Shown: piece after piece, positions 16,821 to 25,108 of the stretch
How positions within the stretch are numbered: the stretch's first letter is position 1
How the letters are laid out: every line of letters begins with the position of its first letter
From: Candidatus Wildermuthbacteria bacterium
GTDB lineage: Bacteria > Patescibacteriota > Minisyncoccia > Minisyncoccales > UBA10102
DNA: 36,902 bases
NCBI GenBank assembly: GCA_016181405.1
Contig: JACOZJ010000002.1
Location: forward strand, 202,608-239,509
Direction: 5' to 3'
Program-made: the position numbers and the translations under genes
The notes under the pieces: generated by a model
What the model saw: the letters and a program-made list of their open reading frames with translations, nothing else
Told to the model about the DNA's origin: nothing
Databases searched by the model: none

Positions 16821-17492
16821 TTATAGTTCGGCCGTTTTCTTGGTTTGCTTCAAAAGCTCCGGAGGCACTTCAGGATAATATCCCACTTCTGCTTCCTCGG
16901 GATGATACCAAGTCCACAGCAATTCCACCAACTCCTCGGAACTCAAGGGTGCCACATGAAGGCCCATTCTGCGCAGGCCCAAAGCCACAAACTCCATTCT
17001 CTGCCAAAGCTGGGTTTTCATGCGGTCAAACTCCTCGTCGGTAAGCTTGCCGATTACTTTTGGTTTTGTCTTGAAAAGCTTTGGGCTTAGTTCTCCACCG
17101 GGGAGCGCTTCCAAAAGCGCGAACGGCACTACCACAAAAAAGTTTTTCGCCAGTATGGAGCCGCCCTCAATTAAGCTTTCCACAAACTTGCGATATTCCG
17201 CTGTTTGTATTTTAAGAAGTTCGTTGGTTTGTCCCTGCTCCAATTCCTTAAGCCGATCGATATAACCGGTAATGTTCAATTTTCGCGATTGTATAACTAC
17301 CTGCAAAGAAAAATCGAGCGAGTTTAAAAAGCTTTGAAATTGAAAGATAATAGCGTCCTGCTCTTCTTCGGATTTTAACGCAAAGTTCGCAGAAGAAACC
17401 AAAAGAAGGCCTCGGATGGAGCGGTTTTGCAACACAATGGTTCCCTCTCTAATTTCTTCAAATTCCAAAAAATCTTGCGTTGAGCTTGCCAT
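16821..17492 (-). CDS. TraC-like / VirB4-associated conserved protein
   Basis: FLEFEEIREGTIVLQNRSIRGLLLVSSANFALKSEEEQDAIIFQFQSFLNSLDFSLQVVIQSRKLNITGYI; between VirB4 and PrgI as in other CPR T4SS-like loci. Confidence 0.75.
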   Translation of the reverse strand: MASSTQDFLEFEEIREGTIVLQNRSIRGLLLVSSANFALKSEEEQDAIIFQFQSFLNSLDFSLQVVIQSRKLNITGYIDRLKELEQGQTNELLKIQTAEYRKFVESLIEGGSILAKNFFVVVPFALLEALPGGELSPKLFKTKPKVIGKLTDEEFDRMKTQLWQRMEFVALGLRRMGLHVAPLSSEELVELLWTWYHPEEAEVGYYPEVPPELLKQTKKTAEL

Positions 17493-17510
17493 ACCAACAT
17501 TGTAGCAGAT

Positions 17511-17930
17511 TTATTTCTTAGTTTGAACCTTTACAGCCAAATCGGCTACGCGGCTTTTCCGGACCAGCTCTGCTTTTTGCAGGCCTTCCCCGTTGGTGCG
17601 CGGATTTACATATTCCTCTTTCTTAAAATGCAATTTGGTATTCCCTCGCTCCCACACAAACATTTTTGGTTTTGCCATAAAAAACAGGACGTTCACAATG
17701 AGCTGGGGAAAGGTTCTTCCTTCCACTGTGCCAAAAGCGAGCATGATGCCCGCCCCCTCCAAAAGAATAGCTAGCAGGACAAATAAAATAAAATAGTCAG
17801 CCGCGATGGCAAACCAAAGCACGAAATTGATCATAAGCGGCACGCCAACATATGCCGCCCGCTTAAATGTAAGCGGACCGATTATTTTCGCTTCCCGCTC
17901 AATAAATTGTGGAGTTTGAAATTGTGCCAT
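17511..17930 (-). CDS. PrgI family protein
   Basis: MAQFQTPQFIEREAKIIGPLTFKRAAYVGVPLMINFVLW..., two TM segments, KPKMFVWERG. Confidence 0.8.
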   Translation of the reverse strand: MAQFQTPQFIEREAKIIGPLTFKRAAYVGVPLMINFVLWFAIAADYFILFVLLAILLEGAGIMLAFGTVEGRTFPQLIVNVLFFMAKPKMFVWERGNTKLHFKKEEYVNPRTNGEGLQKAELVRKSRVADLAVKVQTKK

Positions 17931-18460
17931 TATTCGGTCGGTTCCCTATACGTATCCGATCCCTTTTGCTCTTCTGTGAAAATCTCTTTTTTCTTTTTTC
18001 TTTTTTCTTTTTGCGCTTGGCTCGGCTCTTCTTCTACTATGTATCCGTTTGCGGTTTCCGGAGTTTCGCGGGCTGCCAGTTCGTCTGAATGCCTTGGCGT
18101 AGCTACCCCAACTTCTTGTGGAACCCCCGTTTCTCCTGGCTTCGCGTGAAGCTGTTCCAACTGCTGCTTTACCGGATAGAAGATAAATCTGTTTACTTCT
18201 TGGGTAATCCGTTGGGCAGTATCGGTGTCCAGCCCCATTTCTTTCATCAGCGCCGCCTCAAAGTTGCGCGGCAGCATTACGCCCATTAACACGAGCCCGA
18301 TAAGAGAGGCGACTTTGGGGCATTCGTTGATTCCGTACCTTTCGCAGATGGAAAAGGTATGGTCGGCGTTTTCAGCGGAAAATACCGCCTGCTTTAACTC
18401 TTCAGGCAGTTTTTCATATATCTTCCACATTTCTTCTTGGTCGTATTGGGGTGTGGGCAT
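17930..18460 (-). CDS. hypothetical protein of the T4SS-like locus
   Basis: 176-aa ORF overlapping PrgI by 1 nt, same strand. Confidence 0.7.
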   Translation of the reverse strand: MPTPQYDQEEMWKIYEKLPEELKQAVFSAENADHTFSICERYGINECPKVASLIGLVLMGVMLPRNFEAALMKEMGLDTDTAQRITQEVNRFIFYPVKQQLEQLHAKPGETGVPQEVGVATPRHSDELAARETPETANGYIVEEEPSQAQKEKRKKKKEIFTEEQKGSDTYREPTE

Positions 18461-18464
18461 AGGG

Positions 18465-18493
18465 TTGACAAATTTAAACTTATGATATATAAT
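18465..18493 (+). promoter_or_regulatory. perfect consensus sigma70 promoter TTGACA-17-TATAAT
   Basis: ttgaca 18465-18470, 17-nt spacer, tataat 18488-18493; hairpin agtgggc..tccagta-tacac-tactgga-gcccact and aggagg SD follow before ATG 18562. Confidence 0.9.
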
Positions 18494-18561
18494 ATAGCCA
18501 GCAAAGTGGGCTTACTTCCAGTATACACTACTGGAGCCCACTACTAAAATAGGAGGTTATC

Positions 18562-19410
18562 ATGGAGACCCAAGTGTCGCTTTGGACCGTTGCAGCAACG
18601 GCGTTGGTGGTGATCGCCATCGCGATAGGCGTGATGGCGATCAGGCCCTTCTTGAAGAGGAGGGGGGTCCCAACCGATACTGTGGAGCAGGTAGCCCCGC
18701 AAACGGCACTCGAGCGGATGGCGGCTGAGCGGCGTGCCGCCGCTGAAGATGAGGAGGTAGGAACGGCGAGAGCCCGACGTCTTGAGATGGAGGCTAGACG
18801 TCTAGAGCTGGCGGCGGAGAATCCGGTGGATGAGGATGCTCAAATAGAGGTTCTCGTCTCGCAACAATATCTCACCGCATCAGAGCGGAAGATAGAGGCC
18901 AGGACCAATAGTCTCATTACCCAGTTCAACTTGTCGGCGGCGGATAAGATGGCAGCATTGGTGACTCAAGCCCGCATCAAACGGGCGGAGGAGGCACACA
19001 AAGCGCTCGAAGACGCCATGAAGGTGGCAACTACGGCTACTACCCAGGGTACGACAGTGGCTGTTGGCGCGGTTGTTCAACAGCCGGGATATGCTCTGAC
19101 CATCAACGGCAACGTTGTTGGGCAGGGGCAGACGCAACTGACGATCCCGGGCGGAGGGGTTACGTTTAACCCCGCTCCTGGAGTTCAGGGTTATCCTGCG
19201 GGTACGCAGGTTGCCCTCACGGTGGCCCCCGTCGTCGCTGGGTCCACCGTAAATATCCAAGGTGCTGGACGGCGAGGCCAGACGTGGGTGGTTACGATGG
19301 ACCGCGACAGGAATGTCGTGGTAACCATCACAGGGCCCGCGCGTCCTGCAGGCGGCCCGGCGGCCGGTGGTGCTGGCGGAGGGGTCCCGGTACCCACGCC
19401 TACGCCGTAG
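18562..19410 (+). CDS. single-TM protein with coiled-coil and InlB B-repeat-like C-terminal domain
   Basis: N-terminal TM WTVAATALVVIAIAIGVMAI; Ala/Glu/Arg-rich helices; YALTINGNVVGQGQTQLTIPGGGVTFNPAPGVQGYPAGTQVALTVAPVVAGSTVNIQGAGRRGQTWVVTMDRDRNVVVTI; SD AGGAGG. Confidence 0.85.
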   Translation: METQVSLWTVAATALVVIAIAIGVMAIRPFLKRRGVPTDTVEQVAPQTALERMAAERRAAAEDEEVGTARARRLEMEARRLELAAENPVDEDAQIEVLVSQQYLTASERKIEARTNSLITQFNLSAADKMAALVTQARIKRAEEAHKALEDAMKVATTATTQGTTVAVGAVVQQPGYALTINGNVVGQGQTQLTIPGGGVTFNPAPGVQGYPAGTQVALTVAPVVAGSTVNIQGAGRRGQTWVVTMDRDRNVVVTITGPARPAGGPAAGGAGGGVPVPTPTP

Positions 19411-19448
19411 TAGCCAGTTCAGATTTGAGGAGAGGAAAGGAGGCAGAA

Positions 19449-19841
19449 ATGCCTACGGATCAAGAGTGGCGAGAGGGGCTCGCCAAGTGGGAGAAGGCCG
19501 TGGAGGACCGCGACACGCGCATCCGCGGTCTCAAGGACCAGGTTGCTCGCCAAAAGGGCGAGATAGACTATCGCGACGATAGAATCGGGATTCTCGAGTC
19601 TTTGGTGCAGTTGTGGCTACTCGAGCCGCATCTCCCCGGAGACAATAAGCAGTTGATCAAGAGGATCGCGGAGTCCCTGCCTTTCTTCCCCGAGGCGCTC
19701 GAGCGCCTCGCTAAGGAGGAGGGATTCCATTCGTCCGTCGACGTCATCATCCCTCTTCCTCCCGAAGCGGGGGAAGGGGTTAAGCCCCCCGTGGGCGATG
19801 CCGGGAACGGGAACGACAAGGGAGGGAAGCCGAAGGCCTAG
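19449..19841 (+). CDS. 130-aa predicted coiled-coil protein
   Basis: MPTDQEWREGLAKWEKAVEDRDTRIRGLKDQVARQKGEIDYRDDRIGILESL...; SD aaggaggcagaaATG; 38 nt after preceding gene. Confidence 0.8.
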   Translation: MPTDQEWREGLAKWEKAVEDRDTRIRGLKDQVARQKGEIDYRDDRIGILESLVQLWLLEPHLPGDNKQLIKRIAESLPFFPEALERLAKEEGFHSSVDVIIPLPPEAGEGVKPPVGDAGNGNDKGGKPKA

Positions 19842-19860
19842 GTCTTCGGCAGCCCGACAA

Positions 19861-19906
19861 GAGGGAGAAGCGAAAAAGCACTTCGGTGCTTAGTAGCTTC
19901 TCCCTC
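19861..19906 (+). terminator. nested hairpin terminator with UUCG tetraloop
   Basis: gagggagaagc (19861-19871) / gcttctccctc (19896-19906) with inner aagcac-ttcg-gtgctt. Confidence 0.75.
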
Positions 19907-19955
19907 GTTTCAATTTTCAGGGTGCTTTTTATTTCTGCTAACTTTCATTTCTTTT

Positions 19956-22427
19956 TCATGGCTTAGGTTTAAGCTTTGATTGGGCTTTCTCGGTTTCTTC
20001 CCATAGCTCGCGTATCTCTGGATCAGGATCAAGCATCATTTTATCCTTTAAGTTTCCTAGCATCTGATTAAATTGTGCCTGCATGGCTTGCAGAGCTGCT
20101 TGTTGGGTTGGAGTACGCGCAGATACCGGATAACTTTCTAGGTCCGCAACCTTTTGTTCTAGTGCCATAACTTTTTGTAGTTCTTGGTATGCGCCTGGGA
20201 CAGGAGCCTTTTTACCATACTGTCCTGCCCACAGATTCGCTATTCTGCTACGTTTGCTTACGTCATCTGTACTTTCCGCGCCTTCTTTCGGGGCTATCCC
20301 AAGGCCTTGCGCGCTCGAGCTTACTTCATAGCGAGCCATAGCTATGTTTCTGGGTTTGCCAGTTTCCTTGTCGATACCAAAATACCAATCACCCTTTTTC
20401 TTGTTTTGCTCCAGCGAATTAATGAATTCTCTGCCAAACTCTCTTGCGGCTTGATCTACCTGATTGCCCTTCCAGAATTTATGCGCAGCTTCCATAAGTT
20501 GTTTGTCTTTCCACCATCCTTTCTGAAGTTGCTTAATGTCTCCTGCGCTTGTGGCGTCAGTCACCACTTTTGCTCCATAATTCCCAGTAAGGCCGCGGCC
20601 TGTCCCTCCTGCGCGTACTGCCTGCACATCCGCCTTCAAATTATCAAATTCTTTTTTACTGATGAGCCCACGTTCCACATCTTCTTCACTGTAGCCGCCG
20701 TATGTTCTATCTTTAGGATCAATAGCATTTTGGCTTACGCGATCTTTGATATCAGCAAATCTATCAGACCACAACTCTTCGCGTTCCTCATAGTCGATGT
20801 CGCCAGTAGTGGGGTCTATTATGAGGTTGCCCTCATCATCTCTTTTGGCAGAGCGCACTTTTTTGCCGCTTCCTGTTTTTGCCGCCACAAAACCTCGGTC
20901 AATTGCGTCTTGCAAATCCGAATTTCCTCTTTCTTCTGCATAGAGGCGTGCTTTCATAATTTCATCTGGCTTCAGCACGTTTCCCTTCCCACCCATTGCG
21001 TCAGCATTCATCATGGTGCGAAGCTTCCCTTCCGCGGCAGCAACCGAAAGAATAGCTGCTCTGTCGGACTCGCTTCCCGCCTGCCGCAAGTCGTGCATAA
21101 GGCCAACAGCATCCTTGCCGCGCGCTTTCTGGCGGATTTTTTCTTCTCTTTCTTTCTCTTTTTCAACGACAACATTTTGTGCTACTCCATACGCCGTGCG
21201 TCTTCCGTACCCGGCTATGCCGCCAAATCCTCGAGCCACAGCCGATCCAAAGCCCTTGCTTTTCGCCCCAGTCGTCTTGTCATAACCCCATCGCGGACTT
21301 TCGGAAACAGCCCCTTTTTCTATAGTACTGCGAACTTTTTTGCTTTCAGCGGCGCGCATAATTGCCTGCGCGGCAAGAAAACCAGCGCCAATGGTGGCTG
21401 CCTTTTTCGCGAATCGGCCAATCGATCGCATCGGGCCGCCGAACGCGGTGAGAGTGAGCCCCGCAAACAACAGGAAAAGCGCCAGGAACGGGCTTATAAA
21501 CGCAACAATAGGATTTGATTCCACGCGGCTGAATGCGGGGTCAAATGCGCTGCCCGCGCTGTTTACAAGGGTAAACCCCGCAAGATAGAGAAAAAACCCA
21601 ATAGGAACCGGAATAAAAGCCCAATGCAGAAGGGTACTCAACCAACGATTCCAGTAGCTTCTTGTGGCCGGCAGAATGGATGCAGCGAATGCGAGAGGAG
21701 CAAGTATTGCCAGCGTCCACAAAACAAACGTGCGCGTAAACATAAGGGCAATGAACGCGAAGTATATGAATATGGCAATGATATAGTAGAGAAGAATGCC
21801 GAGGGAGCTTGCGACAATTTGTGCGAGGCCAGAACCAGTTATTCCGGAAGCGCCCGGCCACGGCACTGCCCACGAAACTTTGCTGACCGCGCCAAAGAAA
21901 AAATTCGCGATAATGTTTGCTATATCAACAACAAGACCAACCAAAATGCCGCTGAAGTTCACCAAAAGGGCTACGATAATAAGCCGGGGAAGGGTGCGTT
22001 GAATCTCGTATTCCCTGAAACGGAGAATCGTGGCAAGGCCGATGAATACGAGAATGAGAAGAAGTATTGCGTTCACAAAAGAACGGGATAGTTCCCAGCC
22101 CTCCGTAACTACCGGCGTAATGCCGGGTGCGCCCGGCGCAACAGGTATAGAGAGCATATTTCGCACCACCCACTGGAGAACAGAAGCAACCCCTCCGTAG
22201 ATAAATTCTGCTGCTTCGGCGAGAACGGTAGCAACAACTTTTACGATGCCTGCGGCAATGGCGATGCCCATGCACGCAAAATCAGTTGGAGAGCAGTCGG
22301 TAACGCCGCCGATAAGCGCTAGCACTACAGCAGAGCCTATGCCCAATCCGACAAGGACAAGTAAGGGAATGAGTCCGCTTTCGCTCGTGTGATATTCATG
22401 CGCTTTTGAAAAACAACCAGAATGCAT
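19956..22427 (-). CDS. VirB6/TrbL-like polytopic membrane protein
   Basis: Multiple TM helices, VNFSGILVGLVVDIANIIANFFF, LWTLAILAPLAFAASILPATRSYWNRWLSTLLHWAFIPVPIGFFLYLAG; long soluble C-terminus; start MHSGCFSKAHEYHTSESG with -10 TATAAT 6 nt upstream. Confidence 0.82.
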   Translation of the reverse strand: MHSGCFSKAHEYHTSESGLIPLLVLVGLGIGSAVVLALIGGVTDCSPTDFACMGIAIAAGIVKVVATVLAEAAEFIYGGVASVLQWVVRNMLSIPVAPGAPGITPVVTEGWELSRSFVNAILLLILVFIGLATILRFREYEIQRTLPRLIIVALLVNFSGILVGLVVDIANIIANFFFGAVSKVSWAVPWPGASGITGSGLAQIVASSLGILLYYIIAIFIYFAFIALMFTRTFVLWTLAILAPLAFAASILPATRSYWNRWLSTLLHWAFIPVPIGFFLYLAGFTLVNSAGSAFDPAFSRVESNPIVAFISPFLALFLLFAGLTLTAFGGPMRSIGRFAKKAATIGAGFLAAQAIMRAAESKKVRSTIEKGAVSESPRWGYDKTTGAKSKGFGSAVARGFGGIAGYGRRTAYGVAQNVVVEKEKEREEKIRQKARGKDAVGLMHDLRQAGSESDRAAILSVAAAEGKLRTMMNADAMGGKGNVLKPDEIMKARLYAEERGNSDLQDAIDRGFVAAKTGSGKKVRSAKRDDEGNLIIDPTTGDIDYEEREELWSDRFADIKDRVSQNAIDPKDRTYGGYSEEDVERGLISKKEFDNLKADVQAVRAGGTGRGLTGNYGAKVVTDATSAGDIKQLQKGWWKDKQLMEAAHKFWKGNQVDQAAREFGREFINSLEQNKKKGDWYFGIDKETGKPRNIAMARYEVSSSAQGLGIAPKEGAESTDDVSKRSRIANLWAGQYGKKAPVPGAYQELQKVMALEQKVADLESYPVSARTPTQQAALQAMQAQFNQMLGNLKDKMMLDPDPEIRELWEETEKAQSKLKPKP

Positions 22428-22490
22428 TATGATATTATAGTATAATGCTTTTAGGTTGTACAAATTTTTCCACAAGGATATAATAAAACA

Positions 22491-23618
22491 ATGCTCAAGA
22501 AAATTTTTCTTGCCCTACTCCTTGTCGCAATTGTTGTTCCAGTTTTCGCGTTTGCGCAAGTCAAACTGAATCTTAGCTATCCCAACTTTGGGCCGTTTAA
22601 CCCGGCAACCAACCAAAGCCTTGGCGCAATCATCGGCTATTTGTATTATTTGATTGTGGGCATTGCGGGCCTTGCCGCTTTTGTGATGCTGATATGGGGA
22701 GGGGTGCAGTGGTTGGTTTCCGGAGCTATACCGAGCCAGGCAAGCGAAGCAAGAGACAAGGTGCGCAACGCGATCATTGGTTTGCTGCTAGTGCTGGCCT
22801 CTTTTTTGATTGCGCAGACGATTAATCCAGCGCTCACCATTATAAACATGGATTTTTTGAGCCTTGGAGACCGCACTAGTTACGGCAGATGGCTTTTTGG
22901 CGGATCAAATACTCCCTATCGTTGCGAATATGTGAAGGGTGAAGATAAGTTTTATAAATGTGAAGGTACCCTCCCTAAGGGAAAGCCAGGTTCAAGCGGG
23001 TCAGGAGAACAGTGCGTTGAGATACCGGGCGCATATGATCCTGTTGGTCTCTGCACCGTAAGCTGCACCGCAGCTTTAGGATCTGACGGAGAAAAGGCAG
23101 AGGTGACTGTGGCCGGGAAAAAAACTATGTACTGTTGTTATGAGAAAAAGTTAGATACCTGTCGCTACGATGGGAAAGACTATCCTTTGGCTCAAACAAT
23201 CGATTCTCCTCCCATCTCTCTCAACTATGCGGTTATGAAAACACGGTTCGGGGTTTATGGATGTGATGATGACGGCTGCTTAAAAGCATGGAGATGGTTT
23301 TACTCCGACACTCCTGATGTAGAGAATAGCCCCATTATGGATTCTTCTCCCAAAGGAGATACGATCGAAGGACAAATAGGATCTCTTTGGATTAACGGGC
23401 CTTTCATTGCGGTCTTGTATGAGCATGAAAATTATGCTGGGAAGAGAATTTGTTTTGACGCGCGAAACCAAACTCTTTATCCTTCTCCTCCGGGGCTATT
23501 GATTAGTCGTCTCGATGATTATGATGGGTGGGGGAACGAAACTGATAGCATTAGAATCTTGCAAGATGGAAATTCGGAAATCGACACTGTGTGTCCATAC
23601 TTTCAGGTAACGCTCTAG
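22491..23618 (+). CDS. VirB2-like protein (signal peptide + 2 TM) with C-terminal Cys-rich and beta/gamma-crystallin-like domain
   Basis: MLKKIFLALLLVAIVVPVFAFAQ..., GYLYYLIVGIAGLAAFVMLIWGGVQWLVSG...DKVRNAIIGLLLVLASFLIAQTINP; C-term FIAVLYEHENYAGKRICFDARNQTLYPSPPGLLISRLDDYDGWGNETDSIRIL. Confidence 0.8.
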   Translation: MLKKIFLALLLVAIVVPVFAFAQVKLNLSYPNFGPFNPATNQSLGAIIGYLYYLIVGIAGLAAFVMLIWGGVQWLVSGAIPSQASEARDKVRNAIIGLLLVLASFLIAQTINPALTIINMDFLSLGDRTSYGRWLFGGSNTPYRCEYVKGEDKFYKCEGTLPKGKPGSSGSGEQCVEIPGAYDPVGLCTVSCTAALGSDGEKAEVTVAGKKTMYCCYEKKLDTCRYDGKDYPLAQTIDSPPISLNYAVMKTRFGVYGCDDDGCLKAWRWFYSDTPDVENSPIMDSSPKGDTIEGQIGSLWINGPFIAVLYEHENYAGKRICFDARNQTLYPSPPGLLISRLDDYDGWGNETDSIRILQDGNSEIDTVCPYFQVTL

Positions 23619-23648
23619 TAGTTAATAATAGCTTTCTCAAAAAGGAAA

Positions 23649-23674
23649 GAGGACCTATTTTTGGATAGGTCCTC
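23649..23674. terminator. hairpin terminator between convergent genes
   Basis: gaggacctat-ttttgg-ataggtcctc. Confidence 0.7.
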
Positions 23675-23703
23675 GAGTTGTTCTAAGAGATCGCTGTGAC
23701 GAT

Positions 23704-24450
23704 CTACTCTGTGTGGATTCCGACGATTCTCCACACAGAGTCTGTCTGCTTAAGAAGAAGGGAGGGATCGTGCAGAAGCTTGCTTTTGTTTGTCGTGTAT
23801 ATATCGCGCGCAATCCACAGACTCTCCGCGTCTGCGATCTGCGCTGGAGAGTGGGCAAGCCTTTCAACCGAGAGTCGCTTCCCTCGTGAGAAGTGAAAGG
23901 CTCCTTGTTCAAAAACGAGCCCGTCGACACCGCGCCATTCAGGAGCCATTCGCTCAAGCTCCTGTTGGATTCGCGCGGTTTCTACCACATCTGCTTCTAC
24001 GAGTTTCATTGCTTCATCGATACGACCTCGAGCTGCGAGAAGGATGAAGGAGGCAACGATTTGGCCGCCGTCTGTCATCTCCCCGGGCTTTCCTGGTTTG
24101 GTGTAAATGCCAAGGGTGATGCCATTGCCCGGAATAGGCGCTGCGCCAAATTGTGGGATGGGTGTTGGACCAGGTGTTACGATCACTACTGGCAGTGGTG
24201 CGGCTGCGTTTGCTGCCGGATTCTGTGCAATGATCGGGGTTGGTTCAGGTGCTTTCGCGGGCGGTACGTTGGCGCCTTTTGCGCCGAGCACGAAGCCGAG
24301 TGCAAGTGCAATTGCCACTGCCGCGATGAGGATCGCCGCTATGGCGATTGCCATCCATGGCAAGCGGCGCGGCTCTCCATGAGACACCGGAATCTGGGAT
24401 TCCTGATGCTGGGGTAGAGGTACTGGGGCTTGTAGGGATTTCTGTGTCAT
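23704..24450 (-). CDS. single-TM protein with Pro-rich linker and NTF2-like C-terminal domain
   Basis: TM PWMAIAIAAILIAAVAIALALGFVLG; VVIVTPGPTPIPQFGAAPIPGNGITLGIYTKPGKPGEMTDGGQIVASFILLAARGRIDEAMKL; terminal DSVWRIVGIHTE; SD AAGGAGG. Paralogous to 25109-26104. Confidence 0.8.
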   Translation of the reverse strand: MTQKSLQAPVPLPQHQESQIPVSHGEPRRLPWMAIAIAAILIAAVAIALALGFVLGAKGANVPPAKAPEPTPIIAQNPAANAAAPLPVVIVTPGPTPIPQFGAAPIPGNGITLGIYTKPGKPGEMTDGGQIVASFILLAARGRIDEAMKLVEADVVETARIQQELERMAPEWRGVDGLVFEQGAFHFSRGKRLSVERLAHSPAQIADAESLWIARDIYTTNKSKLLHDPSLLLKQTDSVWRIVGIHTE

Positions 24451-24486
24451 TTCTGGCCTCCTTCTTGCTGGCCGGCGGCATTCGTT

Positions 24487-24867
24487 TTAGTAGCCCAGTT
24501 TGCGTATAGCAGCCCGTGCCGCTGCGTAGTTCGGATAAAGCCCCGCATCTACGTAGATACAGGCTATCCAGGCGTATTGGTCGCCGTTGGTTGTTATAGT
24601 TCCTCTGACGGGCCACTGTTCAAAAGGTATTCCCGCCTTGCGGAAGCAGTTGGCGAGAATCGTATTCTGTACGTTCGCAGGCTTTGCCGCGAAGGTCTGC
24701 GCAGCTCTGTTGAGGGCTGCTTCGGAAACCCCCCTCTCGGGAAGCGAGATCGACGGCATGCTCCAGGCCCCGGTTGCGAACAAGGTTCCAAACGCGGTGG
24801 CAGCCATCGCCACCAAGATGATGGCAATCCAAAGTCCTGTGGGGAATCGGCTAACTCTTTGCTGCAT
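24487..24867 (-). CDS. 126-aa single-TM hypothetical protein
   Basis: MQQRVSRFPTGLWIAIILVAMAATAFGTLFATGAW..., SD ggaagg, upstream TTGACA-18-TAGAAT. Confidence 0.75.
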   Translation of the reverse strand: MQQRVSRFPTGLWIAIILVAMAATAFGTLFATGAWSMPSISLPERGVSEAALNRAAQTFAAKPANVQNTILANCFRKAGIPFEQWPVRGTITTNGDQYAWIACIYVDAGLYPNYAAARAAIRKLGY

Positions 24868-25065
24868 TTCTGGCCTTCCTTTCGTCTGTCAGTATCCAAA
24901 AAGTAGGTGCGAACGCCCAAACCTGGGCGCGTTAAAGCTATTTTAATTCTACTACTGTTTTTTGCAATTTGTCAATGTTTTCAAAGTAAAATCTCGTCTT
25001 TGGTTTGAAAACGAAAGTGAGAGCCCAGAATCAAATAGCAAGAATGTTTTTAATAAAGTTTCCTC

Positions 25066-25102
25066 AAAAAGAAAAGAGGAGTCGCGCTGTGCGCAACTCC
25101 TC
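25066..25102 (-). terminator. rho-independent terminator of the 25109-26104 gene
   Basis: Minus strand: gaggagt...actcctc stem followed by TTTTCTTTTT. Confidence 0.8.
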
Positions 25103-25108
25103 TCGCTC

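Noticed and set aside
14936-17492. Possible frameshift splitting one VirB4 into two ORFs
   Set aside because: The downstream ORF already has a complete VirB4 N-terminal region and its own start; the upstream 223-aa protein looks like a separate TraC-like component.
20184-21518. 444-aa plus-strand ORF
   Set aside because: Antisense to the VirB6/TrbL-like gene, Cys/Ser/Phe-rich shadow translation with no recognisable domain.
21624-22091. 155-aa plus-strand ORF
   Set aside because: Antisense shadow of the TM-rich VirB6-like CDS.
23705-23745. Inverted repeat actctgtgtgga/tccacacagagt
   Set aside because: Lies in the coding 3' end of the 23704-24450 gene, and a better terminator hairpin exists at 23649-23674; probably incidental.
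23893-24417. 174-aa plus-strand ORF
   Set aside because: Antisense to the NTF2-like TM protein; composition typical of shadow ORFs.
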